From NCBI GenBank assembly GCA_050699055.1, contig JBOHCT010000080.1:1-17604 (forward strand): a DNA stretch of 17,604 nt, in the 5' to 3' direction. Every line of letters begins with the position of its first letter. Positions within the stretch are counted from its first letter, which is position 1. Below the pieces are notes generated by a model that saw nothing but the letters and a program-made list of their open reading frames with translations, was not told the DNA's origin and searched no databases. Shown here piece by piece: positions 6,780-13,813 of this stretch. The stretch is from JBOHCT01 sp050699055. Its GTDB lineage: Bacteria; Actinomycetota; Actinomycetes; Streptosporangiales; JBOHCT01. Made by a program: the position numbers and the translations under genes.

Positions 6780-7679
6780 TCATCGCGGCCAGACCCTATC
6801 CTGTTCGCGTGCAGGGGGCCTCGTCGTCTCCCAGACCCGTCGCCAATGGGCGGCGTCGGGCCCGCGGGTGCGGGCCCGCCTGTCGTCGGCCCGCAGCGAT
6901 CCCCACCATCCGACGTCGTGCTCGACCCACAGTCGCGCGACCTGTTCCTCGAGCCGCACACCGAAGGCGCCCAGGCTCTCGCCGTCGGTCGGCATGAGCG
7001 GCCCGCCGAAGCGCACCGCGACCGGCCGTCTGCCCCGCCGTGGCCAGGACAGTCCCCGAGGCATCGCGGCGTACGAGCCGCGGACCGCCACAGGGACCGC
7101 GGGCACGTCGAACGTGCGGCACAGCAGCGCGGCGCCGAGCCTGAACCGCCGCATCCACCCGTCTTTGGTCCGCGTGCCCTCGGGGAAGACCAGCAGGCTC
7201 CAGCCCTCGGACAGGAGAGCCTCCGCGAGGTCGAGCGACCCACGCGAGCCGCGCCGCTCGACGGGGAACGTGTTGAACGCGAAGGCGGTCGCGAGGGCGC
7301 GCCAGCGCACGTCGAAGAAGTAGTCTGTCGCCGCCGCCACCGCCGTACGGTGCGCGAACCGCGGCGGCAGCGAGCTCAACATCAGCGGCGTGTCGAGGTG
7401 GCTGCCGTGGTTCGCCACGAACACCGCGGGGGCCGGCGCCTCGTCGAGCAGGTCGAGGCCGTGCAGCTCCAGGTCGGTCTCGACCCGCATCAACGGCTTC
7501 ATGACCGCCGCCCGAAACATCGCGCGGGCGGCGCGCGCCGTCGGCGTACGGGCCCAGGCGGTCGGGAACTCCTGCGGCTCGCGTGCCGGCGCCCACGGCC
7601 GCGCCGAGCGGGGCACGACCGCGCGTCCGCGCCAGTCGCGGCCGTGCCGGAGCAGCCGGACCTCCCGAGCGATGCTCAT
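6780..7679 (-). CDS. PlsC-type acyltransferase (first of two)
   Basis: This 299-residue protein is a lysophospholipid acyltransferase-family enzyme. HX4D is His91-GSHL-Asp96 in VFVANHGSHLDTPL. FPEGTR is at residues 165-170, followed by FRLGAALLCRTFDVPAVPVAVRGSY. The N-terminal ~55 residues are basic and Pro/Ala-rich, and an unusual ~45-residue Arg/Trp-rich tail (VEHDVGWWGSLRADDRRARTRG) extends past the core, which makes it longer than typical PlsC (~240). The ATG start has GGAGGGGGG 9 nt upstream. It is the fourth gene of the collinear lipid cluster, 115 nt after the LarA-like gene. Its acceptor could be lysophosphatidate or a non-standard alcohol produced by the neighbours; the latter is inference from context. 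Confidence 0.9.
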   Translation of the reverse strand: MSIAREVRLLRHGRDWRGRAVVPRSARPWAPAREPQEFPTAWARTPTARAARAMFRAAVMKPLMRVETDLELHGLDLLDEAPAPAVFVANHGSHLDTPLMLSSLPPRFAHRTAVAAATDYFFDVRWRALATAFAFNTFPVERRGSRGSLDLAEALLSEGWSLLVFPEGTRTKDGWMRRFRLGAALLCRTFDVPAVPVAVRGSYAAMPRGLSWPRRGRRPVAVRFGGPLMPTDGESLGAFGVRLEEQVARLWVEHDVGWWGSLRADDRRARTRGPDAAHWRRVWETTRPPAREQDRVWPR

Positions 7680-7709
7680 CGACCGCGCCCCCCTCCATCC
7701 GCCACGCGT

Positions 7710-7767
7710 CGATCTTGAAGATATTGCTGTCTCAGCCGCTCGGGAGGGGTCAATATCTTCAAGATCG
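7710..7767. repeat. Perfect 17-bp inverted repeat with 24-nt spacer
   Basis: CGATCTTGAAGATATTG at 7710-7726 is the exact reverse complement of CAATATCTTCAAGATCG at 7751-7767. As RNA the stem could extend three more pairs outward (one G-U). The arms are AT-rich (11 of 17 bases), strikingly unlike the surrounding DNA. It sits 28 nt downstream of the LarA-like stop and 31 nt upstream of the acyltransferase start on the minus strand. No U-tract follows, so it is not a classical intrinsic terminator. Confidence 0.8.
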
Positions 7768-7794
7768 GCGAAAGGGAGGCGGGGCGCGGGGGCA

Positions 7795-9372
7795 TCAGCG
7801 CACCTGCGCCATCGTGAGCGGCGGGCTGTGCAGGTAGCTGATCGACGGGCCGCGCCCGACCGTGTCGCTCGCCATCTCCAGCGCGTCGGCGAGCGTCGAG
7901 GCGGCCCGGAAGCCGACCCGGGCCGCGGCGCGCCGGTCGGCGCCGACGCAGATCACGTCGCCGAGGTGCTCCCGCGCGTGCGCCTGCCAGTACCACATGT
8001 AGAAGGGGTGGACCCCGTGGTAGGCGTACGAGGTGCGGTACAGGTGGGCGTACCACGGGTCGGCCGCGTACTCCTGCTCGAACTTGGCCTCGATCGTCGC
8101 GGGATCGGTGGTCTGGCTGAGCACCTCCTCGTAGAAGTCGATGTAGCTCGGATGGTGCACCGGGTGGAACTCCACCGGCATCGGATGGTGGAGGATCAGC
8201 GCGCCGCCCTTACGGACCAGCGGCTTGTCGACGTACATGTTGAAGTAGTAGCCGAGCCCGAGACAGCCGACGAGGACGGGGTTCATCACCGAGGCGACGT
8301 TGTACGGCGAGAGGTACGGCAGCCCGAACACCAGGACGTCGGTCTGGCCATGGACCTCGGTGAGCTGCTGGCAGTGGTTGCCCGCGATCGTCCGCGGATG
8401 GACCTCGTGCGGGTCGCCGGCGTGCACGCCGGTGAGGCCGTACGGCGCGCGCATCCGCTGCCAGACGGCCCGGCGCGCCTTCGGCGGCGCCAGGTCGTTG
8501 CCGCGCGCGGCGGCGAGGTAGGCCGCCTGGTCGCGTACCGACCACTCCCACTCGCGCTTGTTGAGGAAGCCGAACTGCTCGGGGAACGCCTCGTTGTTCA
8601 GCGTCGTCTCGATCGTGAACACCCGGACGTGGCTGGCGATCAGGTCGTGCATCCGCTCGTACGAGTGGTGCATGGCCGAGTGCGGCGGGTCGTTGAACGA
8701 CCGGGAGTGCCGCAGCGTGTGGACGTTGTGGTGGTGGCGCAGGCTGCGGTACGACGCGAGGCCGACCGCGATCGACTTGGGGCCGCCGTTCATCGCCACG
8801 AGATTGACGTTGACGTAGACGAGGAGGTCGCTCTCGGCCGCGCGACGGTTGATCTCGACGTCCTCGCCGTCCCCGGTCTGGCCGAGATCCAGCAGGTTGT
8901 CGCGGTCCTCCGCGTCGTGGTTACGCAGATGGTCGGGCCAGAACGACAGGAAGACCCGTTCCCCGACGATGTGCTTGATCTCGGCCTCGGTCATGCGGCG
9001 GTGCAGGGAGTTGGCGGCGATGAGCTCGACGTCGTCGACGCCCTTGGCGGCGGCCAGCTCGAGCACCTGCTCGATCACCCGGCCCCTGATGTCGGGGGCC
9101 CGCATCGGCGGCAGCGGTATCGACAGGTCGTCGAAGGCGATCGTGAGCCGCATCCCATGGTAGAGCAGGTCGGCGAGTGGCTCGCTGCCGAGGGGGTTGT
9201 CGAGTGCCTGGCGGATCGCGCCGCCGACGTCGCGGATAGGGCGCAGCGGGTCGGGCGGGTAGACGACGCGGGTGCCGAGCGGGAAGCGCTGCAGGTGGAA
9301 GCCCTCGCCCTGGTGGACGAGCAGCGGCGGCGTGCGCTCGTCCACCTCCAGCACGAACCCGGGTCTGCTCAC
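7795..9372 (-). CDS. LarA-like nickel-pincer racemase/epimerase homologue
   Basis: The 525-residue product belongs to the lactate racemase (LarA, formerly DUF2088) superfamily. LarA uses a nickel-pincer nucleotide cofactor to racemise 2-hydroxy acids by hydride transfer. Likely counterparts of its functional residues are His124 in NSLHRRMTEAEI, Lys199 in MNGGPKSIAVGLASYRS (the position that attaches the cofactor in LarA), and His213-215. It is about 100 residues longer than classical LarA. It contains a His-rich stretch (RHHHNVHTLRHSRSF, then HHSYERMH) and an aromatic-rich C-terminal part (YAYHGVHPFYMWYWQAHARE). The GTG start at 9372 is preceded by AAGGAG, which overlaps the stop of the dehydrogenase gene 9 nt upstream, so the two are coupled. 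The substrate is unknown, and no larB, larC or larE lies in the window. Confidence 0.82.
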   Translation of the reverse strand: MSRPGFVLEVDERTPPLLVHQGEGFHLQRFPLGTRVVYPPDPLRPIRDVGGAIRQALDNPLGSEPLADLLYHGMRLTIAFDDLSIPLPPMRAPDIRGRVIEQVLELAAAKGVDDVELIAANSLHRRMTEAEIKHIVGERVFLSFWPDHLRNHDAEDRDNLLDLGQTGDGEDVEINRRAAESDLLVYVNVNLVAMNGGPKSIAVGLASYRSLRHHHNVHTLRHSRSFNDPPHSAMHHSYERMHDLIASHVRVFTIETTLNNEAFPEQFGFLNKREWEWSVRDQAAYLAAARGNDLAPPKARRAVWQRMRAPYGLTGVHAGDPHEVHPRTIAGNHCQQLTEVHGQTDVLVFGLPYLSPYNVASVMNPVLVGCLGLGYYFNMYVDKPLVRKGGALILHHPMPVEFHPVHHPSYIDFYEEVLSQTTDPATIEAKFEQEYAADPWYAHLYRTSYAYHGVHPFYMWYWQAHAREHLGDVICVGADRRAAARVGFRAASTLADALEMASDTVGRGPSISYLHSPPLTMAQVR

Positions 9373-9381
9373 GCGCGCTCC

Positions 9382-10590
9382 TTACTCCTTCGTCGGATCG
9401 AAGACGATCTTGACGCTTCCGTACCGCCCGGCGGCGAGCGCATGCCCGAGCGCGTCGCGCCACTCAGCCAAGGAATAGGCTCCGTCGACGAAACCGTCAA
9501 GCCGGGGGTCGGCGGCGAGCCGCAGCGCACGGCGGAAATCATTATCGTCGCCGCCGTCGTGGCTGACACTGCCCCGGCCGTGGCTGGCGTACGAGCCTAC
9601 GAGCTCCAGCTCCCGGTACCACACGGGCGTTAGATCCACCGGGCCTGACGGCATCCCGGAGAGCACGACGGTGCCTCCCGCCCGGACGAGCCTCGAGGCG
9701 AGGTCGAGGCCGCTCCCACCGGTGCACTCGAAGGCGACGTCGGCGCCGCCGAGCAGGAACGGACCCCCGCGCTCGGGCCGCAGCAGCGCGCCGCCGTGGG
9801 CCCGCCGAAGGCCGCGGGCGGCGCGGGACGGCTCCATGACGTCCGTCGCGCCGAGGCTCTCCGCCCGCCGTCGCTGGTGGGGGTGCTTGGCGATGACCGT
9901 CACCTGGCCGGGCGCCGCGAACTCCCGCAACGCGAGGAGGGTCAGCAGGCCGACGGTGCCCGCACCGACGATCACCACCGACGCGCCGTCCGCGACGGCC
10001 GCGCGGCGTACGGAGTGGACGGCGCAGGCGAGCGGCTCGGTGAGCACCGCCCGTTCCGTCGGCACCCCGTCGGGTACCGGGTGCAGCTGCGCGTGGTGGG
10101 CGACGAGCATCCCGCTCCACCCGCCGCCGGTGTCCCCGCAGAACCCGGTCTGCAGCCCGGCCGAGACGCGTCCCACGGTGACGTGGTCGCACCGGTTGGT
10201 CTCGCCGCCGCGGCACCACCGGCACGGCTCGACGTCACGGACCTCGCAGGCGAGGACGGGGTCGATGACGACGCGGCGGCCCCTGCCGAGGTCGCCCGCG
10301 TCGTCGAGCAGCTCGCCCACCACCTCGTGTCCGAGCACGAACGGGGTGGAGACCAGCGAGGAGAGGTACGGCGAGGCCCGGCCGGTGAGGAGGGCGAGAT
10401 CCGAGCCGCAGACGCCGGCGAGCAGCGGCCGCACGCGTGACCATGCGGGGCCCGCGCGGTTCGGGTCGCGGCGGCTCACCAGCCGCAGCGGCGCGACCGA
10501 CGGGGTGAGCCCGGCGAAGGGCCCCGCCGCGAGCCCCCTGGCGGTGAGGTACCTCGCCGCCGAGTGGTGGTACTCCAATGCTTGGATCAC
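9382..10590 (-). CDS. Zinc-dependent alcohol dehydrogenase (MDR family)
   Basis: From the GTG at 10590 the product is 402 residues. The catalytic zinc site is Cys61 (CGSD) and His88-Glu89 (LGHEV). Structural zinc cysteines are Cys115, Cys123, Cys126 and Cys134; the spacing between the first two is wider than the usual CxxC. The NAD(P)-binding motif is GAGTVG at 209-214. The frame stays open for 222 codons upstream, but that part lies inside the reductase gene and is a shadow. The chosen GTG overlaps the reductase stop by 4 nt (GTGA), which fixes the start and shows translational coupling. It probably oxidises or reduces an alcohol/aldehyde pair handled by the reductase; the substrate is unknown. 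Confidence 0.88.
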   Translation of the reverse strand: MIQALEYHHSAARYLTARGLAAGPFAGLTPSVAPLRLVSRRDPNRAGPAWSRVRPLLAGVCGSDLALLTGRASPYLSSLVSTPFVLGHEVVGELLDDAGDLGRGRRVVIDPVLACEVRDVEPCRWCRGGETNRCDHVTVGRVSAGLQTGFCGDTGGGWSGMLVAHHAQLHPVPDGVPTERAVLTEPLACAVHSVRRAAVADGASVVIVGAGTVGLLTLLALREFAAPGQVTVIAKHPHQRRRAESLGATDVMEPSRAARGLRRAHGGALLRPERGGPFLLGGADVAFECTGGSGLDLASRLVRAGGTVVLSGMPSGPVDLTPVWYRELELVGSYASHGRGSVSHDGGDDNDFRRALRLAADPRLDGFVDGAYSLAEWRDALGHALAAGRYGSVKIVFDPTKE

Positions 10591-12962
10591 CGGCTCACCC
10601 CACGGGCGGAGACGGCGGGGCCCTCGATAAGGCCCTCGAAAAGGGTGGCAGCGGGGCCCAGGACATCTCTGGACCACCGCTCGACCCGCCACTGTTTGCG
10701 GGTGGCGTGGCGGTAGAGGCGTGCGTCGGGGTTGACCGCGACCGGGTGGCCGACCAGCTCGAGGAACGGACGGTCGGAGTAGTGGTCGCCGTACGCCCAG
10801 CTGGCGGCCAGGTCGATGCCGTCCTGCGCGGCCCAGTCGGTGAGCCAACCCGCCCTGGCCTCGCCGACGAGCGGGGGCAGGGTGAGGTGGCCGGTGCAGC
10901 GCCCGTCGACCGTACGCAGGCGGCTCGCCGCGACCTCGTCGAACAACGCCTCGAAGGGCTCGACGAGGATGTCGACCGTCCCTGTGACGAGCACGGTGCG
11001 GTGGCCGGCGGAGCGGTGTTCGCGTACGCGGCGTACCGCCCGCGGGAAGGCCCGGCGCAGCAGCAGGTCGGCGAGCCGCTCGCGGACCAGCCGGCGCAGC
11101 TCCCGCTCGCTGGCGCCGTCGTAGTGGCGCAGGAACGTCCGCAGGAAGTCGCCGCGGCCCCGGCGCTCCGCCAGGAACGCCCTGGGCAGCGCGCCCGCGA
11201 CCGACAGCAGCTCGCCCGGCCACTCCCTGGCAGGGGCGTCGAGCAGGCGGGCCCACAGGTAGGTCTCGATGACGTTCGAGGCGAGCACGGTGCCCTCGAG
11301 GTCGAACACCGCCGCGATACCGTCGCCTTCGACAAGCGCGGGGCGCGGGCGGGGACGCCGACGTCCCGGCGTACGCCGCAGCGAGGACGTGATGCGTGGG
11401 CAGTGCACCCGCTGCAGGTAGTAGGCCCAGTCCACGTCAGCCGCGTCGAGGCCGGCGGTGTCGCGGTCGTCCTCGGGGAGCGAACGATGCAAAGCGAAGG
11501 TGTGACTGTCGTCGAAGGCGGCCTCGACCTCGACGTAGTGACCGTACAGGTCCTGGTACCGGCGGAGCTGGGCGAGTTCCTCGTGCCGGCGGTGCAGGCG
11601 TCCCTGCCACTGCCCGGTCCGCTCATTCCCGGGAAGGGCGAGCAGGGCGCGTTCGGCCGTGGTCATCAGCCGGTCGGCGGTTCGCAGCGTGCGGTCCACC
11701 TGCACTCCGCCGCGGAAGGCGAGCTCGGGCGCTCGGGCCTGGCCCCTGCCTTCGGGGTCCGACAGCGGCTCGGCCTCGAAGTACCCTCTGATCAGCTCGT
11801 ACAGGCCCTGCACCGTGAGCGGGTTCCGGGCGCTCGTGCCGACGTGGTAGTAGGCGGCGTTCCCCGGATCGGGCGGACTGGCCGTGGCGGCGAGGAGGGT
11901 ACTGACGACGATGTCGACCGGCACGATATCGAGGATCCCGTCCGGGATTCCGGGGAAGTCCGTGAGTGTGCCGCGGCCGTAGGCGAGGATGAGGGGGTCG
12001 GCCATCTTGAACCCGTCGATCCACCCCGGGTACGGGCGCCGCAGTGCGCTCTCCACGATGGCCGGGCGGACGATCGAGAGCGGCAGCCCGTCGCCCGCTT
12101 CTCCCCGGGCTCGCCGCGAGCGATCTGCTCTCCGCTCGACCGGCCGCGCGCCCCCGGCCCTTTCCCCCGCCGCCCGCGGACCGGCGGCCTTCTCCTCCGC
12201 CACCCGCTCGCCCAGGGCCTTGGTGAGAGTGTAGACGTCGGGCCAGCCGAGGCTGTGTGCTCGAGCGCCGCCATACTCCGTGAGCCGCTCTGTCACGGCC
12301 TCCTTGCGCCGGCGTTCCGTCGCGGACGCGACGGCCTGCGGCCCGGCCGTACGGTCCTCTCTCATCGCCTCCCGGTGCGCGCGGCTGAGCACGCCGGGGT
12401 CGCGGGACGCCCGCTCGACCTCGTCGCGCGCGGACAGCGCCCACGCCAGCTCCGCCGGCCACTCGACGTCGTGGGTGAGCGAGGCCTCCGGGACGACTCC
12501 CTTGCGCACGCCGGCGACGAACGCGGTCGAGATGTGGACGATGTGCGGACGCGCCGGGCAACGGCGGACGGCGTCGTAGAGGTTGGCGGTGCCGAGGACG
12601 TTGGTGCGGAAGGCGTCGTCGACGGGCGGGTCGAACGACACCACCGAGGCGCCGTGGATGACGGCCCTGAGGTCGGCGGGCAGGTCGGGGACGTCGCGGG
12701 CGACGTCGGCCTCGATGACGCTGAGCTGGTCGCGCAGCGCGCGCTGCACTCCGTCATCGCCGACCCGCTCGCGCCAGGAACGGAAGACCGGCTTGCCGAG
12801 GAGGCGCCGCAGCCGGCTGTCGGCGGATGTCCCGGGTCGGCCGCGGAGCAGCAGCACGACACGGGTACGCGGGTGGTCGGCGAGCAGGCGCTCGAGCACC
12901 GCCTGCCCGATGAAGCCGGTCGCGCCGGTGAGCAGGATGGGGCCGTCACCCAGGTCGGGCAT
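10587..12962 (-). CDS. Fused acyl reductase (SDR, FAR-like) and HAD-IB hydrolase-like protein
   Basis: This 791-residue two-domain protein begins with an extended SDR of the fatty-acyl-CoA reductase / thioester reductase type. The NAD(P) loop is GATGFIG at 13-19, catalytic Ser lies in HIST near 145, and Tyr244-x3-Lys248 is in VYTLTKALGE. About 40 Ala/Arg/Glu/Gly-rich residues (255-292) interrupt it before IVRPAIVES. The C-terminal domain from about residue 548 is HAD-IB: motif I FDLEGT (Asp554, with Glu556 where DxD is usual), motif II VTGT, motif IV GDHYSD. The expected reaction is reduction of an activated acyl chain to an aldehyde or alcohol; the HAD role is unknown. The ATG start has GAGGAGAGG upstream. 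It is the first gene of the lipid cluster and overlaps the dehydrogenase by 4 nt. Confidence 0.88.
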   Translation of the reverse strand: MPDLGDGPILLTGATGFIGQAVLERLLADHPRTRVVLLLRGRPGTSADSRLRRLLGKPVFRSWRERVGDDGVQRALRDQLSVIEADVARDVPDLPADLRAVIHGASVVSFDPPVDDAFRTNVLGTANLYDAVRRCPARPHIVHISTAFVAGVRKGVVPEASLTHDVEWPAELAWALSARDEVERASRDPGVLSRAHREAMREDRTAGPQAVASATERRRKEAVTERLTEYGGARAHSLGWPDVYTLTKALGERVAEEKAAGPRAAGERAGGARPVERRADRSRRARGEAGDGLPLSIVRPAIVESALRRPYPGWIDGFKMADPLILAYGRGTLTDFPGIPDGILDIVPVDIVVSTLLAATASPPDPGNAAYYHVGTSARNPLTVQGLYELIRGYFEAEPLSDPEGRGQARAPELAFRGGVQVDRTLRTADRLMTTAERALLALPGNERTGQWQGRLHRRHEELAQLRRYQDLYGHYVEVEAAFDDSHTFALHRSLPEDDRDTAGLDAADVDWAYYLQRVHCPRITSSLRRTPGRRRPRPRPALVEGDGIAAVFDLEGTVLASNVIETYLWARLLDAPAREWPGELLSVAGALPRAFLAERRGRGDFLRTFLRHYDGASERELRRLVRERLADLLLRRAFPRAVRRVREHRSAGHRTVLVTGTVDILVEPFEALFDEVAASRLRTVDGRCTGHLTLPPLVGEARAGWLTDWAAQDGIDLAASWAYGDHYSDRPFLELVGHPVAVNPDARLYRHATRKQWRVERWSRDVLGPAATLFEGLIEGPAVSARGVSR

Positions 12963-13142
12963 CCAAACCTCTCCTCGGTCGGCAAGCGGCTACAGCGGGT
13001 GGGGCTCGCTCGGTTCCCCGATCGGTGTTGAGCATAGTGGCCGCGTAGGCAGGACTGCTGGGAGTACACCCCCGCGACAACGCTGCCGCGTTTCCGCGGG
13101 GACCCATGAACGCCGGCCCCTGAGCGTCGCCTCGCGGGTTCG

Positions 13143-13208
13143 CAAGATCCTCTTCAGCGGTCCGCGGGACCAGTATCCTGCCCCATCCGACCACATGTCA
13201 GGATCTTG
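13143..13208. repeat. Nested inverted repeats upstream of the lipid cluster
   Basis: CAAGATCCT (13143-13151) and AGGATCTTG (13200-13208) form a perfect 9-bp inverted repeat. Between them GGTCC-GCG-GGACC (13159-13171) forms a second, tight 5-bp hairpin. The structure lies about 180 bases before the reductase-HAD start. It could be an operator, a leader-RNA fold or a terminator of the upstream small gene, whose stop is 35 nt away. Confidence 0.5.
13172..13201 (-). promoter_or_regulatory. Candidate sigma-70-type promoter for the lipid cluster
   Basis: On the minus strand CTGACA (13201-13196) is followed after 18 nt by GATACT (13177-13172), five and four matches to the -35 and -10 consensus. It points towards the reductase-HAD gene and would give a 5' leader of about 200 nt. 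The -35 box overlaps one arm of the 9-bp inverted repeat, which fits repressor control. The evidence is weak because such matches arise by chance. Confidence 0.3.
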
Positions 13209-13242
13209 GGCTGGGCGCGACCACGGGCGGGGATCGCCCGAG

Positions 13243-13509
13243 TCAGGGGATCTCGCGAAGTTCTTGGTAGCGCTCGTACACGCGTTCCGCCGCGCCCGCG
13301 GGGTCATCAGCGGGGTAGCTCGCGGCCGTGGTGAAGTCGGGCCCGGCCCTCCAGAGAAACCTGCCCTCGCGACACCACACGACGAGGTCGTACCACACCG
13401 ACAGTACAGACATGTCCCCGCTCACCGAGCGGTAGGTACGCGAGACCCCGAGCTCGGCAAGCTCCCCCTGGAGCCGTTCGACGGCCCTGGCGCAATCGCT
13501 CTCGGTCAT
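13243..13509 (-). CDS. Small hypothetical protein
   Basis: From the ATG at 13509 the product is 88 residues, acidic and soluble, with no signal peptide or membrane segment. It opens with an amphipathic helix (TESDCARAVERLQGELAELG). A beta-rich middle with conserved-looking aromatic residues (SVLSVWYDLVVWCREGRFLWRAG) follows, then DDPAGAAERVYERYQELRE. The pattern resembles short uncharacterised actinobacterial proteins, but I cannot name a family or function. GGGGGGTGAAG precedes the start; an in-frame ATG at 13551 would add 14 residues without a better ribosome-binding site. It is divergent from the LolA-like operon and 280 nt upstream of the lipid cluster on the same strand. Confidence 0.65.
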   Translation of the reverse strand: MTESDCARAVERLQGELAELGVSRTYRSVSGDMSVLSVWYDLVVWCREGRFLWRAGPDFTTAASYPADDPAGAAERVYERYQELREIP

Positions 13510-13813
13510 TTCTTCACCCCCCGTGACGAGACGGGCGAAACGCCGAGTCATGACGCGACCGCGCCCTCGCGCCGCTCGCGGTCCCGCCCCGCGAGCTCAG
13601 GGCCGGCCCTCGCCCCGGCCGCCGGGCGGGCGTCTGAGGATTCGGGCCGCTGGTGGCGCGGGCGTGCAGACGTGGGGCGAGCGGAGTCTGCGGGTCCGTA
13701 CGCACCGGGACGTAGGCCGGAATCAGCCTGCGGGAGGATGCGGCCCGCAGGTCTTGGTGGTTGCATGGAAGGCGTCCGACCCATCATGGGCAACGTCAAG
13801 AACGGGAGCGGTG
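13510..13813. other. Divergent intergenic region
   Basis: These 304 bases lie between the starts of the small hypothetical gene and the LolA-like gene and must hold both promoters. The LolA-like frame is open across it, but the translated sequence is Arg/Pro/Gly-rich without domain character. The clearest structure is the hairpin at 13727-13751. I see no convincing promoter boxes. Confidence 0.45.
13727..13751 (+). promoter_or_regulatory. Perfect 8-bp hairpin in the leader of the LolA-like operon
   Basis: CCTGCGGG (13727-13734) and CCCGCAGG (13744-13751) are exact inverted repeats around a 9-nt loop (AGGATGCGG). It lies 62 nt before the ATG of the LolA-like gene. It could be an operator or a leader-RNA hairpin; no U-tract follows, so it does not look like a terminator. 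Confidence 0.5.

Larger units (their letters stand above)
12963..13242. other. Structured region upstream of the lipid cluster
   Basis: These 280 bases separate the small hypothetical gene from the reductase-HAD gene on the same strand. They contain the ribosome-binding site of the reductase gene, a long-range inverted repeat at 13143-13208 and a promoter candidate within it. No open frame with coding character is seen. A 5' leader of up to ~200 nt for the lipid cluster is possible. Confidence 0.45.

Noticed and set aside
7390..9633. A 747-codon plus-strand frame across the LarA-like and dehydrogenase genes
   Set aside because: The translation has no recognisable domain and mirrors the antisense of two well-supported genes.
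10591..11256. A 222-residue N-terminal extension of the zinc dehydrogenase
   Set aside because: The extension overlaps the HAD domain in another frame and is Arg/Pro-rich; the GTG at 10590 with its GTGA overlap gives a normal-length enzyme.
10578..13031. An 817-codon plus-strand frame opposite the reductase-HAD gene
   Set aside because: It is the antisense shadow of a gene with clear SDR and HAD motifs and a good ribosome-binding site.
13523..13813. Upstream in-frame extension of the LolA-like protein
   Set aside because: It would put ~97 Arg/Pro-rich residues before a clear signal peptide; the start at 13814 places the signal peptide at the N-terminus.
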